The translations under genes and the position numbers were made by a program. Positions 30,475 through 39,273 of a stretch of 39,274 nt of DNA are shown here, in pieces. The notes below the pieces were generated by a model. The model saw only the letters and a list, made by a program, of their open reading frames with translations, searched no databases and was not told where the DNA came from. Origin of the DNA: Shimia marina (GTDB lineage Bacteria > Pseudomonadota > Alphaproteobacteria > Rhodobacterales > Rhodobacteraceae); contig NZ_CYPW01000020.1 in NCBI RefSeq assembly GCF_001458175.1, forward strand, positions 1 through 39,274, given 5' to 3'. Position 1 is the stretch's first letter; the number at the start of each line of letters is the position of its first letter.

Positions 30475-33218
30475 ACAGCACAATGGAAGCCGTCAAAGAT
30501 ATGGTCGAGATGGGCCTTTTCCATCAACCCCGCAAGACCGAAGATGAACTTCGAGCTTTCGTCCGCGGTGTTGCATCCAACATACCACCAGGATTGAGCG
30601 ATGAAGAGATCGAAAAGGTCGCCCGCGCGATCGAGCACTCCCAAGGCATCAAGGCGGGATTGGGTGCTGTCGTGGACAGCGAGGATTTCGAGCCTTGGCT
30701 TGATGACGCGAAATCCACGATTAATCCCTTCTATTGGAAACGTTACCAGAAGATGCTGCTGAAGAAGGGCCTGCCGAAGGATGTCGTAATCGCAACTGAC
30801 AAGGTCACAGACACCATTTTGAGCCGTCTCGGAAATCCACGCCTCGAAAAACAGTGGGATCGGCGAGGCATGGTCGTCGGGCATGTTCAAAGCGGGAAGA
30901 CTGCCAACTATACGGGACTGGTCTGCAAAGCCGCAGATGCAGGTTATCGGCTGATCATCGTCATCGCCGGGATACATAACAACCTTCGAGATCAGACCCA
31001 AGAACGTATCGACGAAGGGCTAATCGGATTTGATTCAGGGAAACAGTGGGGCCAAGATCTAGGAGGGCGCAAATACGTTATTGGCGCAGGAAATTTTGGC
31101 CCTGAAAGAAGGCCAGTCTGCCTTACCACGCGATTCCACGATTTTAACAAGGCGAGAGCCGATAGCGACAGCAGCGAAATCGGAGACTACGTCGAACCAG
31201 TTGTTCTTGTAATCAAGAAGAATCACAGGACGCTAGGCAACCTCCTGGACTGGTTGAAGGACAACAGCGCTCGTGGCGATCAAGAAATGATCGACCAGCC
31301 CATGCTCCTGATTGACGATGAGGCTGACAACGCTTCCATCAACACAAAATACGGGAAAGACTTGGTTACAACGATCAACGGCCAGATCAGAGATTTGCTG
31401 AAGATGTTCCATCGAAGCTGTTATGTCGGCTACACGGCAACCCCGTTTGCGAACATCTTCATCGACCCGGACCAAGAAGATGAGATGCACGAGGAAGATT
31501 TGTTTCCTGGTGATTTCATCATCGGGCTGGATGCACCAACCAACTACTTCGGACCAACCAGGGTCTTTGTTGATGGCTTGCCGGACGAAGGTGAACCAAC
31601 TTGGTTGAGATTCATCACCGACAACGAAGATGTTTTGCCGGTCAAGCACCCACAAGATTTTATCTTGGAAGGATTACCTGAATCATTGGTTCGTGCCGTC
31701 AGAACTTTTGTCCTCGCCAAAACTATCAGAAACCTGAGGGGAGATGCGCACAAACATTGCTCCATGCTCGTCAACGCAAGTTGGCGAAATCCGGTTCAAC
31801 GACAGATACGCAATCGAATCCACGAAGTACTCGAACGCATTCAGAACTCGGCACGAGTAAATGCAAGCAAAGGGGCAGCTGGACTGGACGATCCGGAGAT
31901 AGCGGCCCTCAAGGAAATCTGGAGGGCAGAATACGCAGGCAATGACCATGGTTGGGCGTCGGTTCAAGCGGAATTGCATGAGGCAATCGCGTCGGCAAGG
32001 GCCGTCGAAGTGAACAAGGACTCCCCGGATAGCCTTGACTACCCAAGAGAAGAGCACGGCGTGAAAGGCCGAACCTATATCGCAGTTGGAGGATATTCGC
32101 TTTCACGTGGCCTTACACTTGAAGGGCTCACCGTGACGTGGTTCCTGAGGAACACGATGATGTACGACACTCTCATGCAGATGGGGCGTTGGTTCGGCTA
32201 TCGAGGCGGGTATGAAGATCTGTGCCGGATCTGGATGCCGCCGGAAGCAATCGACTGGTACTCCTTCATAGCCAATGCAGCCGAAGAGTTGCACGACGAA
32301 CTTCGCACCATGGAAAAGGCCAAGGCGACGCCGCGGATGTTCGGTCTGGCAGTGAGAAGCCATCCCGCCTCACTACTCGTCACGGCGCGTAACAAGATGG
32401 GATCGGGCAAAAAAATCACAACACTGATAGGTTTGTCGAACAAGTTTGTCGAAACCTCCAGAGTGAGCATCAAGTCTGGAGACCTAAGTGCTAACATCGG
32501 GATCGCAAAATCATTGGTTTCGAAACTCAAAAGCGGCAATTTCTCAGAAGAAATGACGCCCTGGGGGACTCTGATACGTGGAGTGCACGTTGAATACATC
32601 GATGAGTTTCTCGCCGGATGGCGGAACGCAGAGCAGAGCGTAACAACAGAAACGGGACCTGTGCGTAGTTACATTCGCGCTCGAAAGGGCGATGAATTGC
32701 GCACTTGGGATGTCCTCATTCCCAGTCTCGCAAACGGTGAACCCGATATGACGCTTGGGACGCCCATCATACCCACAAGCCGATATGTCGACCTCCACGA
32801 CCTGAAGCATGAGTTCATGTCGTTCAGCGGGAAGCGCATGCGGGTTGCCTCCCGCGGCATCGAAAAAGCCGGTGTCGATGTTACCAAAGCCGAGATCGCG
32901 GAAGCCTCCTATCGTGAGGCAAAGGGCAAGAAAGCTGGAGAGCGAGTCAATTACCCGGATTCGATTTACCGGCGCCAAAGAGACCGTGGCCTGTTCATTC
33001 TGCATTTCGTCCGACCCAAACCTCCCACCGGCAAGGAAGACGCCGACGGAGTGGCAATGATCCCGACCGCCCCTGCAACAGCTTGGGGGATCAGCTTGCC
33101 GGTCTCCAACAGACCCGCTGAACGTATTGAATACGTGGTGAACACTGTTCGATACAAAGAGCTATTTGGCGACGAGGACGAAGATGACGAACAGGAGGCG
33201 GCCCTTGCAGCATCGTGA
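30471..33218 (+). CDS. Z1-domain ATPase/helicase-like protein
   Basis: 915 residues. A superfamily II-like engine with Walker A GHVQSGKTANYTGL at 137-150, Walker B LLIDDEADNASI at 279-290, and a motif-III-like YVGYTATPFANIFI near 318-331. It continues into the Z1 domain signature YIAVGGYSLSRGLTLEGLTVTWFLRNTMMYDTLMQMGRWFGYRGGYEDLCRIW (as separate conserved blocks near 540-590). Z1 proteins accompany GHKL ATPases and nucleases in restriction-modification-like clusters and probably translocate on or remodel DNA. The gene starts in a four-base overlap with the GHKL gene, and its 3' end contains the start of the next. Confidence 0.9.
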   Translation: MNSTMEAVKDMVEMGLFHQPRKTEDELRAFVRGVASNIPPGLSDEEIEKVARAIEHSQGIKAGLGAVVDSEDFEPWLDDAKSTINPFYWKRYQKMLLKKGLPKDVVIATDKVTDTILSRLGNPRLEKQWDRRGMVVGHVQSGKTANYTGLVCKAADAGYRLIIVIAGIHNNLRDQTQERIDEGLIGFDSGKQWGQDLGGRKYVIGAGNFGPERRPVCLTTRFHDFNKARADSDSSEIGDYVEPVVLVIKKNHRTLGNLLDWLKDNSARGDQEMIDQPMLLIDDEADNASINTKYGKDLVTTINGQIRDLLKMFHRSCYVGYTATPFANIFIDPDQEDEMHEEDLFPGDFIIGLDAPTNYFGPTRVFVDGLPDEGEPTWLRFITDNEDVLPVKHPQDFILEGLPESLVRAVRTFVLAKTIRNLRGDAHKHCSMLVNASWRNPVQRQIRNRIHEVLERIQNSARVNASKGAAGLDDPEIAALKEIWRAEYAGNDHGWASVQAELHEAIASARAVEVNKDSPDSLDYPREEHGVKGRTYIAVGGYSLSRGLTLEGLTVTWFLRNTMMYDTLMQMGRWFGYRGGYEDLCRIWMPPEAIDWYSFIANAAEELHDELRTMEKAKATPRMFGLAVRSHPASLLVTARNKMGSGKKITTLIGLSNKFVETSRVSIKSGDLSANIGIAKSLVSKLKSGNFSEEMTPWGTLIRGVHVEYIDEFLAGWRNAEQSVTTETGPVRSYIRARKGDELRTWDVLIPSLANGEPDMTLGTPIIPTSRYVDLHDLKHEFMSFSGKRMRVASRGIEKAGVDVTKAEIAEASYREAKGKKAGERVNYPDSIYRRQRDRGLFILHFVRPKPPTGKEDADGVAMIPTAPATAWGISLPVSNRPAERIEYVVNTVRYKELFGDEDEDDEQEAALAAS

Positions 33219-34167
33219 CCCTTGGGAAAACCTCGCATCAGATGAAGCAAGACGTGTCTACGAGGAAGGCCGTCACGATTTTTTCTGGATCGCGCTTGAA
33301 GACAACATGCCCGGTCTGATGCTGAGATTAGCTTCGATGCCGCAGCTAACACCACGCTTGCCCAAGCTAAAGAACCTTATGGTTTCATTTCGGCCCGCAA
33401 TCGGAGGGTCGGCCTTCGTGCTTGGCCTCAAAGAACGGAGCCAGGTCGAGATCTTCGAAACGCTTTGCCGTGATGTTGTCGCTGCTGGAGAGGCGGGCAA
33501 CGATGTCGAAGATGCTCTTTCCAGGGCCCTTCAAAGAACCCACCGTTGGCACCACCTGTTGCGTGGCGGTCGGCTTGGGGGATTGTCGGTCGAAGAGCAA
33601 CGTGGCCTTGTTGGTGAATTAGCCTTTCTGCGAGTCTTGGTTTCAGATTTAGGCTCAGAAACGGCCATCGAAGCATGGACCGGGCCAAGTGGCTCATCCA
33701 AGGATTTCGAACTCATCGGAAGTTGTGTTGAGGTGAAAACCCGTAGGGCCGCAGCGAAACCGTTCATCGCGATTTCATCCGAAGATCAATTAGCGGATGT
33801 CGAGGGCAGCCGTCTTTTTCTAAGAGTGATCAATGTGGCGTCAGCTGTGCTGCCAGAGGGCCAAAGTCTTCACGACCATGTCGGAATGACCGCCAAGTTG
33901 TTCGAACAAAATGGAAGTGTTTTCGAAGCGTGGGAAGAAGCTCTGTACTCGACGGGTTATGACCCGGAAAACACCTACGATGACAGACGGTGGCTGTTGG
34001 GAGCGGCAGCGGATTACGAGGTGGTTGGCAGCTTTCCTCGGATACCCCTCCCCTTGCTTCCTGGCATTGAGGGCGTTCGATACTCCGTCTCCCTGGAAGC
34101 ATGCGAGCCGTACAAACTCGAAGGTGATCTGATCGAGGCAATCAGGAAAGGCCTCGAAAATGAGTGA
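33184..34167 (+). CDS. PD-(D/E)XK motif protein (DUF4420-type nuclease)
   Basis: 327 residues from ATG 33184. The nuclease core shows GLVGELAFL with a Glu, SGSSKDFEL with the metal-binding Asp, and CVEVKTRRA with the E-x-K pair, in the order of the PD-(D/E)XK fold, consistent with DUF4420 proteins found beside Z1. It is the probable DNA-cutting subunit. Start choice is open: a TTG at 33205 has AGGAGG six bases upstream, whereas ATG 33184 has only GAGG. Either way the start lies inside the Z1 gene, and the stop overlaps the AIPR start by eight bases, so the genes are translationally coupled. Confidence 0.85.
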   Translation: MTNRRRPLQHRDPWENLASDEARRVYEEGRHDFFWIALEDNMPGLMLRLASMPQLTPRLPKLKNLMVSFRPAIGGSAFVLGLKERSQVEIFETLCRDVVAAGEAGNDVEDALSRALQRTHRWHHLLRGGRLGGLSVEEQRGLVGELAFLRVLVSDLGSETAIEAWTGPSGSSKDFELIGSCVEVKTRRAAAKPFIAISSEDQLADVEGSRLFLRVINVASAVLPEGQSLHDHVGMTAKLFEQNGSVFEAWEEALYSTGYDPENTYDDRRWLLGAAADYEVVGSFPRIPLPLLPGIEGVRYSVSLEACEPYKLEGDLIEAIRKGLENE

Positions 34168-36247
34168 GTTGGTGGAGTTTCATCGCCAACTGATTGCAGA
34201 CATCCAGGGTGATGCCGATGTTCTTGGGCTGGTTACAGTTGAAGCCTTCTTCGAAAAGGTCGGAGAGCTCCTGACCGAAGCTGGTGAACTGGATGGTGCA
34301 AACCGAGCATACTATGAGGGTAAAGTCTCTGGTCACACAGCGCGGATCGACGGTTACGGCGGTGATCCGCGAGACGGTGACGGCATACTAAGCCTCATTC
34401 TCTGCGACTTCGACATCACGGATGAAGTTCGTCTCATTCACAAAGACCGATTGCAGGTTCTGCTTAACACCGCGCATCGCTTTCTGAAGGCGAGCTTAAA
34501 GCCTGACTTCAGATCGCAACTCGAGGAAACAAGCGCCGGGTTCGGTGTGGCGGACCTGATCGCAACGACTTGGAAGAATGTCGAGAAGATCAAGCTGATC
34601 ATCGTATCAAACGCTGATTCCAGAACACGCGCAGACGCTGCCAAGGTGACTGATCTAGATGGCAAACCTGTGACCCTCAGCGTTTGGGATCTCAAGCGGC
34701 TCAAGCAATTCGTGGAGCAAGGGCAGGCAAGAGCAAATCTTGTGATCGATTTCGAACGTGATTTTGGTGGGGGGATACCGATACTCGAAGCGTCAGGTGG
34801 CGAGGCTTCGCTTGACAGCTACTTGGCCGTAATGCCCGGCCAACAGTTGGCGGCCATCTATGACAAGTGGGGGCCACGTCTTCTGGAGGCAAATGTCAGG
34901 AGCTTCCTTCAGGCACGGAGCAAGGTGAACCGGGGCATTCGCGACACCATCCGCGACGAGCCGCACATGTTCTTTCCATACAACAACGGGCTTAGTGCCA
35001 CAGCAGACTCAATCGAAGTGAAACAGACCGACCACGGCCTGCAGCTTGTTCAGGCAGATAATCTGCAAATTGTAAACGGTGGTCAGACCACTGCATCCTT
35101 GCACGCAGCGCGCAAGTCATTCGAGGAGCAGTTGGCACAGGTGCACGTTCAAATGAAATTGACGATCGTGCCGCATGAACAGTCCGAGCAGGTTGTGCCT
35201 CGTATATCGGAGTACGCAAACAGCCAGAACAAGGTGAATGCGGCCGACTTCTTCTCAAATCATCCGTTCCACATTCGGACAGAAGAACTGTCGCGCCGTG
35301 TTCTCGCGCCTGCAGGCCAAGGTGGGTACCGGGAAACAAAGTGGTTCTATGAACGAGCGCGGGGGCAATACGCCGACGAGCGTGGCCGCAGAACACCGGC
35401 GGAGCGCAAGAAATTCGATGCGGAGTTTCCGCGGTCCCAGTTTCTGACCAAAACCGATCTGGCTAAATACGAAAACACCTGGTCGGGCCTTCCACAAGTT
35501 GTCAGCCTCGGTGCCCAGAAAAACTTTTCCGAATTTGCCAAACGCATCGGGAGTCGATGGGGTTCAGAAGGGAAAGCGTTTGATCAGATCTGGTTCAAGC
35601 GGATGATCGCCAAGGCGATCGTGTTTCGTGCGACCGAGAAGCTCGTGTCTGCCGCGGAATGGTATGAGGGAGGATACCGTGCCAACATCGTGACCTATGC
35701 CATCTCAAAGGTCGTCCACGATACTCGTGAACGTGAGATGGAGGTTGATCTGGATACAATCTGGCGACACCAGGCAATCTCGGAGGAGTTGAAGGATGCG
35801 CTCCTCATCACCGGTGCCGAGGCACAGGACGTAATTACGCATCCGCCGGAAGGCGTACGAAACTTCAGTGAATGGGCCAAAAAGCAACCTTGTTGGAAAT
35901 GGCTGTCCGACAGGGAGTTGACCTACTCAGATGATTTCGACCGCGCTCTGATATCTCCAGAGCTGGCCGACGAGAACGTCAAGGAAGCACGCGGGGACCA
36001 GGTGGTAGAAGACAGCCTTGAAGCGGAGCTTGAGGTGCACAGGCTTGGTGCTCCTTTCTGGGCGGAAGCGCGAAACTGGTCGCGGGAACGAGGCTTGCTG
36101 TCTCCGAGGGAAAACGGCGTTCTGGAAACCTGCGCCGCAATACCAAACAAGATGCCGTCCGAGAAGCAATGCGCGATTGCCATGACAGCGCTTTCAAAAC
36201 TACGCGATGAAGGGTACTCGTCCGGCCTACTGGAAAGCGCTGATTGA
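34160..36247 (+). CDS. AIPR (abortive-infection phage-resistance) family protein
   Basis: 695 residues. The AIPR core is recognised by PHMFFPYNNGLSATAD, LQIVNGGQTTASLH, VHVQMKLTIVPHEQ, ISEYANSQNKVNAADFFSNHPFH, and the KWFYERARGQYADERGRRTPAERKKF stretch, with LTKTDLAKYENTWSGLP following. AIPR proteins are known from phage-resistance loci and regularly follow Z1 and PD-(D/E)XK genes; their biochemical role is not settled. The protein is cytoplasmic and has no membrane segment. Its 3' end overlaps the DUF2971 gene by 41 bp. Confidence 0.9.
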   Translation: MSELVEFHRQLIADIQGDADVLGLVTVEAFFEKVGELLTEAGELDGANRAYYEGKVSGHTARIDGYGGDPRDGDGILSLILCDFDITDEVRLIHKDRLQVLLNTAHRFLKASLKPDFRSQLEETSAGFGVADLIATTWKNVEKIKLIIVSNADSRTRADAAKVTDLDGKPVTLSVWDLKRLKQFVEQGQARANLVIDFERDFGGGIPILEASGGEASLDSYLAVMPGQQLAAIYDKWGPRLLEANVRSFLQARSKVNRGIRDTIRDEPHMFFPYNNGLSATADSIEVKQTDHGLQLVQADNLQIVNGGQTTASLHAARKSFEEQLAQVHVQMKLTIVPHEQSEQVVPRISEYANSQNKVNAADFFSNHPFHIRTEELSRRVLAPAGQGGYRETKWFYERARGQYADERGRRTPAERKKFDAEFPRSQFLTKTDLAKYENTWSGLPQVVSLGAQKNFSEFAKRIGSRWGSEGKAFDQIWFKRMIAKAIVFRATEKLVSAAEWYEGGYRANIVTYAISKVVHDTREREMEVDLDTIWRHQAISEELKDALLITGAEAQDVITHPPEGVRNFSEWAKKQPCWKWLSDRELTYSDDFDRALISPELADENVKEARGDQVVEDSLEAELEVHRLGAPFWAEARNWSRERGLLSPRENGVLETCAAIPNKMPSEKQCAIAMTALSKLRDEGYSSGLLESAD

Positions 36248-37112
36248 CGTGCGGCAAGAGCTTCTAAAATTCAATGCTCCCACGGAGTACGCGTTTCAAA
36301 ATCTTGAGAATGGTGTGATTTTTTGCCAGCACTATTCGGCATACAACGACCCTTTCGAGTTTTGGAGTAACATTCACGAAGGAATTCCGAATGCCGCGAG
36401 AGAACCTGAAAGGTTTCTAGCCGCTCTTGCAGCTTGGGGTTTCGAATTTTCGTCAATCGAGCAAGCTACCAGTGATGCTGGTTTCGTTCAGGAGGCACTT
36501 GGTTATTTCGATGAGTGCAAGGACAACGGGCTACCGTTTCAGAGCATGCGTGAGGAGGTCCGGATTTCCTGCTTTGCCTCAGATAGGGACAATCTGCTCA
36601 TGTGGTCTCACTATGCTGATGGCCTTCGGGGCTTCTGTTTGGCCTTTGATGAGGGCAAGATCATGGACACTGTTTCAGAAGGGTACCTTGCGCAGGTTGC
36701 ATACACCCGAACTCCACCGGCGATCGACAATCTGGTCTATGGAATTTCCAAGGATCAGGAGTGGTATCATGAAATGGCAATTGAAGAACAGGGACAAAAC
36801 CCTGACTACCAAGACGCCGCCGACGAGGCAGTGAGGAAGATGCAATCGGTTTGGCAGGAAGTCTTCGCAACAAAACCAGTAGAATGGAGCTATGAACGAG
36901 AACGACGTCTTTTAGTTCAGACCAGTCGAAGAGACACAGCACCGATATCGCATCCCTACCCACGCGAGGCAGTCAAGGAAATCATCTTGGGCGAGCGGAT
37001 GACAGATGACAATCGTTCGCGGATATTGGGCATCTTGATGCAGCACTACCCTGCGGTCACCGTCAAGACCGCTCGTAGAGCGAATGCCTCTTACGGGCTG
37101 GTTTTCGACTGA
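36207..37112 (+). CDS. DUF2971 family protein
   Basis: 301 residues. The family pattern is clear: YAFQNLENGVIFCQHYSAYNDPFEFWSN near the start, VRISCFASDRDNLLMWSHYADGLRGFCLAFD in the middle, then EWYHEMA and EWSYERERRLLV. DUF2971 proteins are widespread in variable regions of bacterial genomes and their activity is not established. The gene begins 41 bp before the AIPR stop, so it is the fifth member of the operon, and ends one base from the convergent methyltransferase. A GTG at 36249 would avoid most of the overlap but has no better ribosome site. Confidence 0.85.
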   Translation: MKGTRPAYWKALIDVRQELLKFNAPTEYAFQNLENGVIFCQHYSAYNDPFEFWSNIHEGIPNAAREPERFLAALAAWGFEFSSIEQATSDAGFVQEALGYFDECKDNGLPFQSMREEVRISCFASDRDNLLMWSHYADGLRGFCLAFDEGKIMDTVSEGYLAQVAYTRTPPAIDNLVYGISKDQEWYHEMAIEEQGQNPDYQDAADEAVRKMQSVWQEVFATKPVEWSYERERRLLVQTSRRDTAPISHPYPREAVKEIILGERMTDDNRSRILGILMQHYPAVTVKTARRANASYGLVFD

Positions 37113-37113
37113 A

Positions 37114-38676
37114 CTAGTCGCTTTCTCCTTGAAGAGCCTCGAAAACGAGTTCCGCAATCTGTTGCGCGAGAAATGGCGGCACCGCATTGCCAACCTGCAC
37201 ATATTGTTGGGTGCGGTTGCCGAGAAAAAGGTAGTCGTCCGGGAAAGTCTGAATCCTTGCAGCTTCGCGAACCGTCAAGCTGCGACACTGACGGGGGGCC
37301 GGATGGATAAAATAGTGCCCATCTTTTGAGATGTGGCTAGTTACGGTTGTGCCAGCCTCTCTAGCCAATTGAACGCGAAATCGGTCGTTGAACACGCCGG
37401 TATGCCAGTTCCGGTGTGCTGGGCTGATATCACTGGGAAAGTTCGCGGCTTTGGGGCTGAAACCCTTCTCCTCCCCAAAGGCGGCAGCGAAAAGATAGCG
37501 CCCAAGATCAGATGGCATATGTCCGCGCGTTTCGTGTTGTGCCACCGCACGGAGCTCCGGTCTTTCGATCCAACGAAGGAAATCATCCTCGGACTCGCCA
37601 TACGCATTTGGAAGCCTAGTTGATTTTCGCGGTAGATTTGCCTGTCCGGGAAGTTCTTTTGCCAGATCTGTAAAGACACCGCTCAGTTCGGCCTCTCCCT
37701 CCTCTTTGTAGAGATCTGAAAGCAGGCTGGCCGCGTCCACCACGGTTTCTCGCCAAGCATCGACACTATCACGACCGCGACTGAGACCACTTCTCAACTC
37801 CGGCAGGTTCCCGATTGCATCACTCACGGTCTTGGGGCCACCAGCCACGTCTATTGACGCAGATGCAGCGCCTTGCGCCATGTCGGAACGGATACCTACA
37901 ATGATAACTCTGTGCCTTCGTTGAGGAACACCGAATTCCTCGGCGCGAACAACGAAGTCGGATCGCTTTTGGGCCTCCCTGAGGAATGCCTTTCCATCCT
38001 TTACCCGTATCGCACGGATTTCATAAACATGGTCGTCTCCGGCACCAAGTGACGACAAGTCTTCCATAAGCATTTCAAAGACTTGCTTGCTTTCAACTGT
38101 CGAAGAGAGCATGCCCTTCACATTTTCCATCACGAATGCGGCGGGGCGTAGCTGCTTCAACACCCTGATGTATTCACGAAACAGGTAGTGCCGCTCATCA
38201 TCTTCGGGCACATAGTCGCTCTTTCCTCTCGAGCGCGCCCTGCCGACCAGCGAGTAAGCTTGGCAAGGTGGACCGCCGATCAGGATGGTTTCCTCGAAAT
38301 CGGACCGGAGCTGCTCAATCGCTCGATCGATTGTATTGGCCGCCAAAACGGTACCCAGCTCCAAGCATTGGGCTTCACTTGTAGCCACAGACCAAGCATC
38401 AGCATCAACCAAGGCCCAGTCTGGTTCCTCAATCTGACCTGCATGGAAATTAATGTACTTCTCCGGCAGGCTGCCATGGCGAGCTTTGTACTCACGCAGA
38501 AAGGCGCGAAGCGTCAAGGTTCGATGTGCCGAGACTTCCTTTTCAACAGATATCCCGATCTTGTACGGCGAATGCGCATTCTTGACGAAAGAGGTGAACC
38601 CTTCCCCCAGGCCTCCCGGCCCTGCAAACAAATCCGCTATACCAAAAGTTGAGGGCAAATCAGGCTCCTGAAACAA
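37114..38676 (-). CDS. dcm: C5 cytosine DNA methyltransferase
   Basis: 520 residues. Motif I ADLFAGPGGLGEGF (14-27), motif IV IGGPPCQAYSLVGRAR with catalytic Cys138, motif VI AAFVMENVKGML (180-190), motif VIII FGVPQRRHRVIIVG, and C-terminal motifs IX/X (RSLTVREAARIQTFPDDY, QVGNAVPPFLAQQIAE) are all present, so an active enzyme is expected. The target recognition region between motifs VIII and IX is long and unique. The only start before motif I in this frame is a TTG at 38676; the frame is closed by a stop about 40 bases upstream. It would protect the host DNA from the GHKL/Z1 nuclease cluster. Convergent with DUF2971, divergent from vsr. Confidence 0.93.
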   Translation of the reverse strand: MFQEPDLPSTFGIADLFAGPGGLGEGFTSFVKNAHSPYKIGISVEKEVSAHRTLTLRAFLREYKARHGSLPEKYINFHAGQIEEPDWALVDADAWSVATSEAQCLELGTVLAANTIDRAIEQLRSDFEETILIGGPPCQAYSLVGRARSRGKSDYVPEDDERHYLFREYIRVLKQLRPAAFVMENVKGMLSSTVESKQVFEMLMEDLSSLGAGDDHVYEIRAIRVKDGKAFLREAQKRSDFVVRAEEFGVPQRRHRVIIVGIRSDMAQGAASASIDVAGGPKTVSDAIGNLPELRSGLSRGRDSVDAWRETVVDAASLLSDLYKEEGEAELSGVFTDLAKELPGQANLPRKSTRLPNAYGESEDDFLRWIERPELRAVAQHETRGHMPSDLGRYLFAAAFGEEKGFSPKAANFPSDISPAHRNWHTGVFNDRFRVQLAREAGTTVTSHISKDGHYFIHPAPRQCRSLTVREAARIQTFPDDYLFLGNRTQQYVQVGNAVPPFLAQQIAELVFEALQGESD

Positions 38677-38721
38677 TTCAGGCGGTGTATACCAGGGACA
38701 GGATCAAATGCCAGGTGCTAA

Positions 38722-39180
38722 GTGACAGATATTGTCGACAAACAGACCCGTTCCCGAATGATGGCGGGGATCAGGGGGCGAAACACCAAGCCTGAAGTGG
38801 TGCTCAGGAGGGTGCTACACGCACGGGGTTATCGTTTTCGGCTACATTCGACGCGGGTTCCCGGGAAACCGGATATACTTTTGTCAAAATACAATGCTGC
38901 AGTATTCGTTCACGGCTGTTTCTGGCATCGCCATCCCGGTTGCAAATACACCACAACGCCGTCAACTCGTCGGGAGTTTTGGCAAAACAAATTCACAGCG
39001 AACGTTTCTCGAGATGAAGCAGTCCAAGATGCATTAAAGGCGGGCGGCTGGCGGGTTGCGATTGTTTGGGAGTGCTCACTTAGACACGCTTCGCAAATAG
39101 AATCCGCCACCGATCAACTTTCAAACTGGTTAAAAAGCAAAGCCGTCGAGATCGAAATCGGAGAGCTGACCATAAACTGA
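38722..39180 (+). CDS. vsr: Vsr very-short-patch repair endonuclease
   Basis: 152 residues from a GTG start. The family marks are RSRMMAGIRGRNTKPE, LHARGYRFRLH, VPGKPDILLSKYNAAVFVHGCFWHRHPGC with the catalytic Asp and the zinc-binding Cys/His cluster, and WQNKFTANVSRD. Vsr nicks T:G mismatches that arise by deamination of 5-methylcytosine, and so offsets the mutagenic effect of the adjacent C5 methyltransferase. It is divergent from dcm with only 45 bp between the start codons. The stop codon lies three bases before the insertion-sequence end at 39184. Confidence 0.93.
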   Translation: MTDIVDKQTRSRMMAGIRGRNTKPEVVLRRVLHARGYRFRLHSTRVPGKPDILLSKYNAAVFVHGCFWHRHPGCKYTTTPSTRREFWQNKFTANVSRDEAVQDALKAGGWRVAIVWECSLRHASQIESATDQLSNWLKSKAVEIEIGELTIN

Positions 39181-39183
39181 CCC

Positions 39184-39273
39184 TGACCCAGCCCCCTGAA
39201 ATCGGGCCATTGAGATGTTAGTAATCCGTCCAAGCAAAGGATGGACAATGAAACGCAGATTTTCGGACGAACA
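39184..39273 (+). mobile_element. Terminal part of an IS3-family-like insertion sequence (right copy)
   Basis: Exact inverse of 1-90. TGACCCAGCCCCCTG marks the outer end and the orfA start lies 64 bases in. It begins three bases after the vsr stop. The element runs off the window. Confidence 0.75.
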
